A model generated the notes under the pieces. That model worked only from the letters and a program-made list of their open reading frames with translations. It ran no database searches and had not been told where the DNA came from. Made by a program: the position numbers and the translations under genes. Shown here piece by piece: positions 1 to 8,506 of a stretch of 64,000 nucleotides of DNA (its first letter is position 1; each line of letters begins with the position of its first letter). Origin of the DNA: Candidatus Loosdrechtia aerotolerans (lineage in GTDB: Bacteria; Planctomycetota; Brocadiia; Brocadiales; Brocadiaceae); assembly GCA_021646405.1 (NCBI GenBank), contig SOER01000011.1, forward strand, positions 1-64,000, given 5' to 3'.

Positions 1-36
1 CTGGCCAAAAGCCGGGAGAGTAGGTCACCGCCGGAT
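1..36 (+). rRNA. rrf: 5S ribosomal RNA, 3' end (partial)
   Basis: The first bases contain the GAGAGTAGG block and a closing CGCCGGAT, which match the 3' arm of bacterial 5S rRNA. A rho-independent terminator follows within 15 bases, as expected at the end of an rRNA operon. The rest of the gene lies outside the window. The exact 3' end is approximate. Confidence 0.8.
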
Positions 37-48
37 TCTTTATCCACA

Positions 49-87
49 AAAAAGCCCTGGTTGCTTATCATGCTGCCAGGGCTTTTT
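49..87 (+). terminator. Rho-independent terminator of the rRNA operon
   Basis: The arm AAAAAGCCCTGG (49-60) pairs with CCAGGGCTTTTT (76-87) around a 15-base loop and ends in a T run. It directly follows the 5S rRNA end and no other gene intervenes. Confidence 0.9.
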
Positions 88-321
88 GTCTTTATTCAGC
101 CCTTACCTTTTCTTCCAAACGAGCTTTTATCATTATTGCTTTTCTTGTTGTAATTTAAGTTCAATTATTTATAATTACAAAAGCTTTTTATCTATTTTTA
201 TAATGATAACAGCGTTGCTTGGCTATTAGCTAATAAGGAAGATGAAAATTCTGATTTAAAACTTCCAGCGTTAGATCTTATCGGTTCTTCATTATATTTT
301 TCTACGTAATAAAAACTAAAA

Positions 322-1560
322 TTGTTTAAAAAACTTTTTTTTATCATTGGTATTTTATTATTATTTTTTTCTCCCATATCCATAGGCTATACACAGCAAT
401 TACCTACGTTTCTTATCCCACCTACAGATTTTAGGGCATTTGATACTCCTAATGATGCCGGTGAATCAATATCGTTAACCTGGTCATCTTCTCCTAGCGA
501 CTCCCCTGATGTTTACTACATAATCTATATCGATAAGAATAAAAACGGCACCTTTGAGAAAGAAGCTGTTCGGATAAAGTCAGATACGAATTATCGAAGC
601 GATGCCCCTGAATTGTTTGGTTATAAAAAAGAAAATAGCAATTATCATTATGTTCATATCTTCCTGAGAAAGGTTTTTAATGGAGAGAAATTCGAGAAGA
701 ATCAGGTCTATTATTTTAAGTTAGCAATGGTGACTGAAGAGAATAAAATCGTTCTGGACACCGTTGCTTCTGCTTCAGCATATAGTAATTGGATCCATAC
801 AAAAAAGATAAATAACTTTGCAATTATGATTATTCTCTCTACTATTATTCTTTATTTTATTGTCCATGCACGGCGGAATCCTAATTTGTTTTTAAGAAAA
901 ATAGGGGGATTGGATGCTGTGGATGAGGCCATAGGCCGTGCTACTGAAATGGGGAAGCCTGTACTTTTTGTTCATGGATTAACTGGCATGGGAAGTATAT
1001 CGACTATCGCGGCGACGAATATCTTAGGAAGGATTGCGCGAAAGATTGCCGATTATGATGCAAATTTGAAGGTTGTTAATAATGATCCTATTGTCATGTC
1101 AGTTAGCCAGGAGGTCGTGAAGGAATCCTATTTGGAGGCCGGCCGTCCTGACGCTTATAATCCGGATAATGTTTTTCTCGTTGCTCCAGAACAATTTCCT
1201 TACGTGGCGGCAGTGGGTGGTATCATGACCCGTGAAAGACCTGCAGCTAATTTTTTCATAGGGTATTTTTATGCAGAAGCACTTATTTTAGCTGAAACAG
1301 GTGCTACTACGGGGGCAATTCAAATTGCCGGTACGGATGCCTATACCCAGTTGCCATTCTTTATTACTACCTGTGATTATACGTTAATTGGGGAAGAGTT
1401 GTATGCTGCCAGTGCATATCTGTCCAGGGAACCTATGCTCATGGGTACGTTAAGGGCACAAGACGTAGGAAAAGGATTAGTCATCGTTATCCTCTTGCTA
1501 GGAACTATGCTGGCTAGTTTTGGATTTAAGTATGTAACGTCCTGGTTCGGATCCTTTTAA
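322..1560 (+). CDS. Exported FN3-like / DUF6754-type membrane protein
   Basis: 412 residues from a TTG start; no ATG offers a better start and the ribosome binding site is weak. Residues 1-24 form a signal peptide. Residues about 33-155 look like a fibronectin-type beta domain (LTWSSSPSDSPDVYYIIY). A membrane helix spans about 165-182 and a second lies near 388-405. The conserved block between them includes FVHGLTGMGSIST and MTRERPAANFF and resembles the uncharacterised DUF6754 family, which I recall from memory. It is the first gene of a four-gene run with the same strand and tight spacing, all membrane proteins. Function is unknown; a multi-subunit envelope complex is an inference from the neighbours. 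Confidence 0.7.
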   Translation: MFKKLFFIIGILLLFFSPISIGYTQQLPTFLIPPTDFRAFDTPNDAGESISLTWSSSPSDSPDVYYIIYIDKNKNGTFEKEAVRIKSDTNYRSDAPELFGYKKENSNYHYVHIFLRKVFNGEKFEKNQVYYFKLAMVTEENKIVLDTVASASAYSNWIHTKKINNFAIMIILSTIILYFIVHARRNPNLFLRKIGGLDAVDEAIGRATEMGKPVLFVHGLTGMGSISTIAATNILGRIARKIADYDANLKVVNNDPIVMSVSQEVVKESYLEAGRPDAYNPDNVFLVAPEQFPYVAAVGGIMTRERPAANFFIGYFYAEALILAETGATTGAIQIAGTDAYTQLPFFITTCDYTLIGEELYAASAYLSREPMLMGTLRAQDVGKGLVIVILLLGTMLASFGFKYVTSWFGSF

Positions 1561-1633
1561 AGCTTATTCTGTCATAAATTGATTTGTATAAATTCAATAT
1601 TTTTGTGGTGAAATTTTTTAGAAAATTATCAAT

Positions 1634-2287
1634 ATGAATTTCCTCAAACGTACTATTCCGTTAATTATTGCTTTTACTATGGGTGTGCTTATGACCCTGC
1701 AGTATTATATTCCCCATAAATTATCACAGGATTTACTAGAAGTGGTAACCAGATGGGATAGAATTATAGCAGGGTTTGCCGTATTTATCGGTGCCTATAG
1801 TTTATTTCATCTCCATTGGACGAGGATTAAAAGGAAGGTAGAAGGCTGGGGGTACAGTGTTTTCGTTTATTTTGGTGCTATCATTACCTTAATTTTCGGT
1901 TTAATAAACGGCGGTAAATTTTTCTGGAATGATAAACAGGAAGGTACGATGTTCGATTGGCTTTATTACTATATCCAAGTGCCGGCAGGAGCTACAATAT
2001 TTTCTATCTTAGCGTTCTTTATCGCTTCTGCTGCTTATCGAACCTTTCGTGCCCGTACCAGGGAATCGACAGTACTGTTAATTGCCGCTGTTATTGTTAT
2101 GCTTGGAAGGGTACCTGTAGGAAATTATATCTCTTTGTATATTCCTGCCATAGCTGATTGGATTATGGCAGTTCCAAACCTTGCCGCAAAACGGGGTATT
2201 CTTTTGGGAGTGAGTTTAGGGGCAGTCGCAACGTCGATAAAAATCATATTTGGTATTGAACGGTCTTATCTTGGCGGAGGTGAATAA
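1634..2287 (+). CDS. Six-helix membrane protein of unknown function
   Basis: 217 residues with about six hydrophobic helices (roughly 8-27, 42-62, 73-93, 112-133, 143-160, 185-207) separated by short basic loops such as HWTRIKRK. I recognise no catalytic motif or named family. The stop codon overlaps the start of the next gene by one base (TAATG), so the two are almost certainly translated from one message. It probably forms the membrane part of the same complex as its neighbours. The start ATG at 1634 has only a poor Shine-Dalgarno match. Confidence 0.75.
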   Translation: MNFLKRTIPLIIAFTMGVLMTLQYYIPHKLSQDLLEVVTRWDRIIAGFAVFIGAYSLFHLHWTRIKRKVEGWGYSVFVYFGAIITLIFGLINGGKFFWNDKQEGTMFDWLYYYIQVPAGATIFSILAFFIASAAYRTFRARTRESTVLLIAAVIVMLGRVPVGNYISLYIPAIADWIMAVPNLAAKRGILLGVSLGAVATSIKIIFGIERSYLGGGE

Positions 2288-3102
2288 TGGAAAGGTTCTT
2301 ACGAATAGACCGCCGTATAATCTTTGCAATCATCGCTGGAGCGGTTATTATTTCTCTCATTTTGCAATTTGAGTTACCAATACCAGGATCAAAACCTGTT
2401 CTGGCTGTTTATAAAAAGATAGAGTCGATACCAGAAAACTCTCATGTTATGATTGCTTTCGATTATGATCCATCATCTAAAGAAGAGCTTCAGCCTATGG
2501 CTGTTGCCTTTCTCCATCACTGCTTTAGTAGAAATTTGAAAGTAATTGCTATGACCCATTACCCTGGTGCGCCAGGTCTTGTAGAGCAAGCCCTGAATGC
2601 CGTTGCCGGTCAGTACGGGAAAGAATACGGTGAAGATTATGCCTTTCTTGGATATAAGCCAGGAGGTGCCTCTCTCATTATCAATATGGGAGAAAATCTT
2701 TATACGGCCTTCCCAAAGGATTTTTACGGAAATGATACTATCGCGTTACCTATATTACAAGGCATTGGTTCATTAAGAGATATCGATTATTTATTTGATC
2801 TTGCAGCAGGTACGACAATAGAGACCTGGATTGTGTATGGAAAAGAAAAATACAGGTTTGAATTTGGGGCAGGGTGCACTGCAGTTATGGGTCCCGATAT
2901 GTATCCATTTCTTCAATCAAACCAGCTTAACGGATTACTTGCCGGTCTTAAAGGAGCTGCGGAGTATGAAGCATTAATAAATAAGAAGGCTTTTGCCGTG
3001 AGCGGAATGCGTTCTCAAAGCGTAATACATGCAATAATTATTCTTTTTGTTCTATTTGGTAATATCATTTACTTTATGTCTCGAAGGACTCGACATGCGT
3101 AA
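2287..3102 (+). CDS. Membrane-anchored protein of unknown function, double-anchored
   Basis: 271 residues. A hydrophobic helix at about 12-28 and another near the C-terminus (about 248-265) bracket a soluble domain of about 215 residues. That domain contains FDYDPSSKEELQPMA and IAMTHYPGAPGLVEQAL, followed by a strand pattern that suggests an alpha/beta fold. No family can be named from the sequence alone. Its first base overlaps the previous stop codon, and its last eight bases overlap the next gene. The tight coupling argues for a fixed stoichiometry with the flanking polytopic proteins. Confidence 0.75.
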   Translation: MERFLRIDRRIIFAIIAGAVIISLILQFELPIPGSKPVLAVYKKIESIPENSHVMIAFDYDPSSKEELQPMAVAFLHHCFSRNLKVIAMTHYPGAPGLVEQALNAVAGQYGKEYGEDYAFLGYKPGGASLIINMGENLYTAFPKDFYGNDTIALPILQGIGSLRDIDYLFDLAAGTTIETWIVYGKEKYRFEFGAGCTAVMGPDMYPFLQSNQLNGLLAGLKGAAEYEALINKKAFAVSGMRSQSVIHAIIILFVLFGNIIYFMSRRTRHA

Positions 3103-3841
3103 GGATACTGACTTTTTTATACTTGTCTTTTCTGTTGGTCTATTCGTCTGCACTAATATTTTCTTGATGGCCTCAGGGAAGCTGCCTATTTCCTTCAATG
3201 GTTTCGGAATCGTTCTTGGTGCAGGTCTTACTTTGGCTATTTATAGTTTCCTTTATAAGGATAATCCGGCATTCAAAATTGCCGAGAATCTTTACGTTGG
3301 TGTTTCTTTGGGCTATACGATCATCATTGTCTGGTTTAACTTTCTAAAGCCTGATCTGTACGACCCGCTCATTGTGCCATTCTTCTCGGAGGCAGCAAAG
3401 ACTCCGCAATATACATTATTAGTTCCTTCCCTGTTAGGCATCTTTATGCTTTTGAGGTTTTCAAGGAATTTAGCCTGGCTAAGCCGTTGGACATTTGCAT
3501 TTGTGGTAGGTCTTGGTGCGGGGATCAGCATTCCTCGGGTTATTTCAGCGTTTATCCTGGAGCAAATAAAACCCTCCTTACGTCCTGCCTTTACTGGTGG
3601 AGAAACCATTCTTTCTAGTATTGATACACTACTTATTCTGTTAGGAGTAACATCAGTACTCATTTATTTTATCTTCTCCCTGGAACATAAGGGTACAATT
3701 GGAAAGGTATCAAAGGTTGGAATATGGTTTTTGATGATTTCTTTCGGTGCTTCCTTTGGCTATACTGTCATGGCAAGGGTATCGTTGTTGATAGGTAGAG
3801 TCCAGTTTTTGCTAAAGGATTGGCTTGGCATCTTACAATAA
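3095..3841 (+). CDS. Seven-helix membrane protein of unknown function
   Basis: 248 residues starting at ATG 3095, where an AAGGA site lies seven bases upstream. An earlier in-frame start at 3047 would overlap the previous gene by 56 bases and is less likely. Seven hydrophobic segments cover nearly the whole chain, with little soluble sequence except the short link before VPFFSEAAKTPQYT. It is the last gene of the 322-3841 operon. No recognisable transporter signature is present, so I leave the function open. Confidence 0.75.
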   Translation: MRKDTDFFILVFSVGLFVCTNIFLMASGKLPISFNGFGIVLGAGLTLAIYSFLYKDNPAFKIAENLYVGVSLGYTIIIVWFNFLKPDLYDPLIVPFFSEAAKTPQYTLLVPSLLGIFMLLRFSRNLAWLSRWTFAFVVGLGAGISIPRVISAFILEQIKPSLRPAFTGGETILSSIDTLLILLGVTSVLIYFIFSLEHKGTIGKVSKVGIWFLMISFGASFGYTVMARVSLLIGRVQFLLKDWLGILQ

Positions 3842-3885
3842 TCTCAAAGGTTGTAATGGCTCCTTAAGGATTAATATCAGAAGTA

Positions 3886-4857
3886 TCAGGTAGGCGTTAT
3901 GAGTTTTGTTTCCTGCTTATGTATGAGCTTATTGACAGCCTCTAAAACAGGTTCTTTAGAATCATGAAACTTGGCAATGGGATTGACAATTGCCAGACCA
4001 CGATAATAGGTAACAAGCCCCTCGGCAATTTCTGTTATAACTTTATTAAAGGTTGTTCGCTTCTTGGCTCTTGCAAGCTTTACTTCCGGGCCTCTATCAC
4101 CTGTAATCGGGATTCTTTCATAACTGCCAAAATCCATCCTTAATATATTAATCATACCACCCTGACCGGACAACTGATTCACAATTTCTGCTGATGGCAG
4201 TGAAGCAATATAAGCTAAAGGATAGGTATAATCTTTATATCCTTCTTTATTTACATAAAAATCATTTCTTATCTCTAGGGATTCAAAATATGCCTGTACT
4301 TTTGCAAAACATTCTTTATTTACCGTTTTTTCATCTATTTCTTTCCTATGTTTGTTGTTTGTTTTTAATCTTCCGAGAATAACAGCAGTTGCAACTGTCT
4401 TATCCTGTTGATATGTTTTAACCTCAATTTGTATATAATCACTACTTACGAATTGCCATAAGAATAGACTACATGTTCTTTCATTATAAAATGCAGAAGC
4501 AGTAAATTTTATGTTCAGGGAGGATATTTCTAATTCTGGAATGAGGATCTCAAGAGGGAGAATGATTTTGGATATAGTCATTGCCCCAGGGACAATGTTC
4601 CCTCTCCGGTGGATAAGATTACTGTCATTTGTTATATCAACAAAACGTTCACCGTACTGTTTAGGAATTCTATATTCGTGCTTGATTAAAAATTTATCCC
4701 ATACCAGCAATTGGTCTCCATGGTAAGGAGTATTCTCCAACATTAAACCAGGATGTGGTGTTTGTGCCTTTGCATCTCTAAAACAGATTTTATCAGTTAA
4801 AAAACCTTCCGTACGTTTTAATGGAATTTGAAATAGAGGAGTTCGCTCTTTACTCAT
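3886..4857 (-). CDS. Hotdog-fold (MaoC/hydratase-like) protein with extra C-terminal domain
   Basis: 323 residues. The segment FVDITNDSNLIHRRGNIVPG at about residues 72-91 fits the MaoC/R-hydratase signature: D78 and H83 have the Asp-x4-His spacing of the catalytic pair. A following strand run (LNIKFTASAFYNERTCSLFL) matches the rest of a hotdog fold. Residues about 180-323 form a second region that I cannot assign; it could be a diverged second hotdog. Known MaoC enzymes hydrate enoyl-CoA or dehydrate hydroxyacyl thioesters, so fatty-acid metabolism is likely. The gene stands alone, convergent with the membrane operon and divergent from the GlmU-like gene. Confidence 0.55.
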   Translation of the reverse strand: MSKERTPLFQIPLKRTEGFLTDKICFRDAKAQTPHPGLMLENTPYHGDQLLVWDKFLIKHEYRIPKQYGERFVDITNDSNLIHRRGNIVPGAMTISKIILPLEILIPELEISSLNIKFTASAFYNERTCSLFLWQFVSSDYIQIEVKTYQQDKTVATAVILGRLKTNNKHRKEIDEKTVNKECFAKVQAYFESLEIRNDFYVNKEGYKDYTYPLAYIASLPSAEIVNQLSGQGGMINILRMDFGSYERIPITGDRGPEVKLARAKKRTTFNKVITEIAEGLVTYYRGLAIVNPIAKFHDSKEPVLEAVNKLIHKQETKLITPT

Positions 4858-5000
4858 GTAAATTGCCGATAATAAAGTTTTCTCTGAAAAATTTTGTTGA
4901 TTGTATTATGTTAATTATCTTAAGTCAAGGATATAAAAATTTTTTCTCATATGGAAAAGAGGATATCGGGTAGCTAAAAATGTTAAAGGCATATGTATAC

Positions 5001-5029
5001 TTGACAAAAGTTGTAAGTCCAAGTATGCT
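5001..5029 (+). promoter_or_regulatory. Sigma-70-type promoter for the GlmU-like/HARP operon
   Basis: TTGACA at 5001-5006 and TATGCT at 5024-5029 are separated by exactly 17 bases. The predicted start of transcription is near 5036, leaving a leader of about 90 bases before the GTG start at 5127. Confidence 0.75.
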
Positions 5030-5126
5030 ACGGACATTTGATAATTTGATAATTATAGTGTTTCCGTGATGAGACCGGACATCACTGAGATATGGAATGC
5101 ATTCGATATTTATAGGAGGTATATAA

Positions 5127-6392
5127 GTGCAACACGTCTGTATTTTTGAAGATTATCATTATTTACAACTCATACCCCTTATATACACAAGGGCTGTTTT
5201 TGAGTTGAGATGTGGTTTGCTTACTTTTTTAGAGAGGATTTGTAAGTATTACTCCGGCGCTACAATTACCCTTTTTTGTAGAGATTATTTATTCAATGTA
5301 TTACAAGAAAAATATCCTTACCGTATAAATTCTCTTTTTGTAACAGATAATACTTATCTCTTTGTAAACGGTCGTGCAATTTTTTCAACCTCTATACCTA
5401 TAGAAGGTGAGGAGGAAATTGGAATTCAGGATAATACGATCATTTATGCTAGATTAAAGGGCGAAAACCTTAAGAAGGTATCTCCTGATACTTTCCTTAC
5501 AAAGAATGGAATCGAATTATTCAAAGGGATTATCCCGGTTGTTAACATTCAGGTACCCATGGTTCACTATTTTTGGGATATTATTAGTCTTAACAGATCA
5601 CAGATAGAAAAGGACTTTATGATATTTGTTAAAGAGGGCTCCATTTCTGGAAGAATATACGACGGGGCTTATTTTATGAATAAGGATAAAATTTTCATTG
5701 GTAGAGATAGCCAAATTAAGCCGGGCTGTGTGCTTGATGCTGAGAACGGGCCAATTTATATAGGTGATCATGTTACGATTGCTCCAAATACAACTATTGA
5801 AGGCCCTGTTTATGTAGGTAATTATTCTACTGTTCAATCAAATTCAAGATTGCGTGGCGGAACAAACGTAGGAGAGTTTTGTAAAATAGGAGGAGAAATC
5901 GTTAATACCATTTTTCATGGTTACAGCAATAAACAGCATGATGGATTTCTCGGTGATTCTTATGTTGGTTTATGGGTAAACATGGGAGCGAGTACAGTAA
6001 ACAGCAACCTACTGAATACGTATGGAAATATAAGGATTCAATTGAGGAACGATACAATAAATACGGGAAAGATGTTTCTAGGTGCAGTGATAGGTGATAA
6101 TACGAAAACGGCAATCAATACAGTGATTATGACCGGCAGTGTTTTTGGTTTCGCTTGTAATATTATTACTTCGACATATCCACCTAAATACCTCCCGTCT
6201 TTCACATGGTGTTCATCAAATGGATTAAAGGTGTATACATTAGAAAAAGCACTACAGGTTGCAAAAATCGTAATGAAAAGGCGTAACAAGGAGATGACCC
6301 AAGCAGAAGAAACTCTTTTTAAATTGGTATTCCGGCTTACAGAGAGTGAGAGGAGTATTTGTAAAGAGGCAATGTATGGAAAAAGATATTAG
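5127..6392 (+). CDS. GlmU-like sugar-1-phosphate nucleotidylyltransferase/acetyltransferase
   Basis: 421 residues from a GTG start preceded by a near-perfect AGGAGGT six bases away. The N-terminal half ([20 protein letters not shown]) resembles the alternative GlmU family described in Bacteroidetes rather than the classical GxGTRM nucleotidyltransferase. The C-terminal half (about 185-370) is a left-handed beta helix of hexapeptide repeats ([22 protein letters not shown]), as in acetyltransferases. The likely role is making UDP-GlcNAc or a related sugar nucleotide for envelope sugars. It overlaps the RNase P gene by 17 bases, so the two are co-transcribed. Confidence 0.75.
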   Translation: MQHVCIFEDYHYLQLIPLIYTRAVFELRCGLLTFLERICKYYSGATITLFCRDYLFNVLQEKYPYRINSLFVTDNTYLFVNGRAIFSTSIPIEGEEEIGIQDNTIIYARLKGENLKKVSPDTFLTKNGIELFKGIIPVVNIQVPMVHYFWDIISLNRSQIEKDFMIFVKEGSISGRIYDGAYFMNKDKIFIGRDSQIKPGCVLDAENGPIYIGDHVTIAPNTTIEGPVYVGNYSTVQSNSRLRGGTNVGEFCKIGGEIVNTIFHGYSNKQHDGFLGDSYVGLWVNMGASTVNSNLLNTYGNIRIQLRNDTINTGKMFLGAVIGDNTKTAINTVIMTGSVFGFACNIITSTYPPKYLPSFTWCSSNGLKVYTLEKALQVAKIVMKRRNKEMTQAEETLFKLVFRLTESERSICKEAMYGKRY

Positions 6393-6966
6393 GCAGGAAC
6401 GAATTATTATTGATACGAGTATTTTTACTAATCCTGATGTTTATCAGACATTTAGCGTAAATCCAACAGAGGCGCTCCGTACATTTTTAGAAATCCTCGG
6501 AAAAATAGAAGGGCCAACCTTTTATATGCCTCCATCAATTTTTCAGGAACTGCTCAATTTTGTTGAGATTCACGATATTCCTATTGACTGGCAGATTCGA
6601 ATAATCCAGAAACCACCTAAACGTTATGAATTAGTAGTGCCAGCTTTTTTATTATACGAACTTATTGAAGACGTACGCCTTAGGATTGATAAAGGTTTGC
6701 GGGTAGCTGAAGAGGCTGTGAGGAGAACATCACCTGAACCTGAAGCCATAGCCAATTTACGAAAGAAATATCGTGCGGCACTTCGTGAGGGTATTATCGA
6801 TAGTAAGGAGGATGTTGATTTAATACTCTTAGCAAAGGAGATGGATGGTATTGTAATGACTGCTGATTTAGGTATTGTCAAATGGGCTGATAAACTAGGT
6901 ATCAGATATATAGATCCCCGTAAATTACGTGATATCCTGGATAAATTAATGGAGACAACAGATTGA
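6376..6966 (+). CDS. Protein-only RNase P of the HARP family (RNA ligase partner / UPF0278)
   Basis: 196 residues starting at ATG 6376, six bases after AGAGG; an earlier start at 6346 lies deeper in the previous gene. It is a PIN-like nuclease: IIIDTSIF holds D13, and [23 protein letters not shown] holds D142, D146 and D164. The D-x3-D-x17-D spacing matches the catalytic set I recall for Aquifex Aq_880, a minimal RNA-free RNase P. HARPs remove 5' leaders from pre-tRNAs. The family was first named RNA ligase partner because it co-occurs with Pab1020-type RNA ligase, which is encoded next door on the opposite strand. Confidence 0.85.
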   Translation: MEKDIRQERIIIDTSIFTNPDVYQTFSVNPTEALRTFLEILGKIEGPTFYMPPSIFQELLNFVEIHDIPIDWQIRIIQKPPKRYELVVPAFLLYELIEDVRLRIDKGLRVAEEAVRRTSPEPEAIANLRKKYRAALREGIIDSKEDVDLILLAKEMDGIVMTADLGIVKWADKLGIRYIDPRKLRDILDKLMETTD

Positions 6967-7020
6967 TACAGGAAAATATTTCTGGTTGGGTTTTATTTCC
7001 ATCCTCATATGAACAGTAAA

Positions 7021-8145
7021 TCAATCTACATGGGATGTACCATCCAGATGTTTTTGGAGAATTTCATATGAGGCATAGCACTTTTTGGCAAATGTAACAT
7101 GCCAGTAAATACCCTTTTTCTCTTGAGATAATATGTCACATTTTACTCTGCATTTATATAAATGATCTATCATACGCTGAATATTTTTCTCTTCATGAAA
7201 ACGCAGTAAAAATTGTTCTTCGATTACTTCTTTTTTTGTTGCCTTATCGACACTCTTATGGAGGGGTTTTAATAACGCATCTCCTAATTGAGTGAAGATC
7301 TCCGGTTCTAAAGTGTGAACATGTTCGTGGATGTACATTGCTGCACGAATAATCCGATGGGTAAAAAAATCAGGTTGCATTTCTGGCAACAGAGGGGCAG
7401 TAACATGGATATCTCGAATACAAGACCCTAGTGTTACATATTTTAAGGTCTTTTCATCAGGATCGGTTGGTTTTATAAGTATTCCTTCGCACCCTGTCTC
7501 ATTGAGTTCTTGAATAATCTTTTTCAGTTTTGAAATATCAGAGGGAGCAAAAAGCCCGAATCTTCTTACTGTAGGCATATTATAAGAATCAAAAATACGG
7601 TACCGTTCTTTAATGGGAAGACTATTCGGTTTGTTCATCATCATTAAATCAAACGTAAAAAAACGGACATCCTCCTTAACATAAGGGAGATGTTCAATAT
7701 TATAAGGATTATCGGGTCCGGCAAATTCACCGCAAATAATCAATTCTGGGTTATCGTTAAATATCTTTTTTATATCCAGGAAGTCAACGATACGGTCAGT
7801 TGAAAAGGGACAAACATAGGCGCCTCGTGAAAAGGCCAGTATGCGTCCTTGAATACAGGCTATTCTTGTATTATAGCCGTCAACCTTCTCCTCAACATAA
7901 AATGGTTTGGTATAAGCTTTACCGATGCCATTTTGAAGGTGCATTATTCTTGCAATGCGGGGGAAATCAAAAAGGATACCATCCGGTGTAACAACAGATC
8001 CTTTTTCCAAAGGGCCAACTTTTTTTGTTACCCTATGAAAACAAATACCATCAAATTCATCCTGAACAACATCATGCCTTTCAACGGATTCCCGCCATAC
8101 AAATTCTGGTATACCAACTTGTTTAACTATTTTATGTATTTGCAT
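7021..8145 (-). CDS. RNA ligase, Pab1020 family
   Basis: 374 residues from ATG 8145; an upstream TTG at 8199 would add 18 residues and cannot be excluded. The covalent nucleotidyltransferase motif KVDGYN is at about residues 87-92, followed by ICGEFAGPDNPY, FFTFDLMMM and EGILIK, which match motifs III to IV of ATP-dependent ligases. The C-terminal part is the extension typical of archaeal-type Pab1020 enzymes, which circularise or join RNA. It converges on the HARP gene with a 54-base gap. Pab1020 ligases are mostly archaeal, so this gene may have an old inter-domain transfer history. Confidence 0.85.
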   Translation of the reverse strand: MQIHKIVKQVGIPEFVWRESVERHDVVQDEFDGICFHRVTKKVGPLEKGSVVTPDGILFDFPRIARIMHLQNGIGKAYTKPFYVEEKVDGYNTRIACIQGRILAFSRGAYVCPFSTDRIVDFLDIKKIFNDNPELIICGEFAGPDNPYNIEHLPYVKEDVRFFTFDLMMMNKPNSLPIKERYRIFDSYNMPTVRRFGLFAPSDISKLKKIIQELNETGCEGILIKPTDPDEKTLKYVTLGSCIRDIHVTAPLLPEMQPDFFTHRIIRAAMYIHEHVHTLEPEIFTQLGDALLKPLHKSVDKATKKEVIEEQFLLRFHEEKNIQRMIDHLYKCRVKCDILSQEKKGIYWHVTFAKKCYASYEILQKHLDGTSHVD

Positions 8146-8199
8146 ATGGAACAATTCTCTATGAGAGTATATAATTCCTGATAATGACCTCTTTGACAA

Positions 8200-8420
8200 A
8201 AGGTTACTGATACTATCTCAAAGTCTTTATCCCTAAATAATTTTTATTTGTTTTCCAATATCCAGGATTATGACCTTTATCTGATGTTACATGAAGTAAT
8301 CTTTTCATTTCAAGCTAAAAACGAGCAAATAAGCTGTCATGCCGTCAATATTATAATAATTCTTCATATAACTTATGAATTTACATGAGGTTAAAATTGA
8401 TATAGGTTTCTTTTTTGGTA
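8200..8420. other. Intergenic region without recognisable content
   Basis: AT-rich spacer between the divergent RNA ligase and DHH phosphoesterase genes. I see no reading frame with coding character, no terminator hairpin and no strong inverted repeat in it. The promoter at 8421-8449 lies immediately downstream. Confidence 0.6.
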
Positions 8421-8449
8421 TTGACTTCAAAAATGTGTAATCGTATAAT
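8421..8449 (+). promoter_or_regulatory. Sigma-70-type promoter for the TrkA-N/DHH gene
   Basis: TTGACT at 8421-8426 and a consensus TATAAT at 8444-8449 are separated by 17 bases. Transcription is predicted to start near 8456, about 50 bases ahead of the ATG at 8507. Confidence 0.8.
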
Positions 8450-8506
8450 AAAATGCCTTGATTTTTTTGAATTAAAATAAGATTCCTTTTAATAAGGTAT
8501 AGTTAG

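Noticed and set aside
40-48. TTATCCACA, a perfect DnaA box
   Set aside because: It is single and lies between the 5S rRNA and its terminator, far from dnaA, so it is most likely chance.
198-383. 61-codon minus-strand frame at the left end
   Set aside because: It overlaps the signal peptide of the DUF6754-like gene, has no ribosome binding site and no familiar pattern.
3313-3663. 116-codon antisense frame
   Set aside because: It is a shadow of the seven-helix membrane protein, without coding character of its own.
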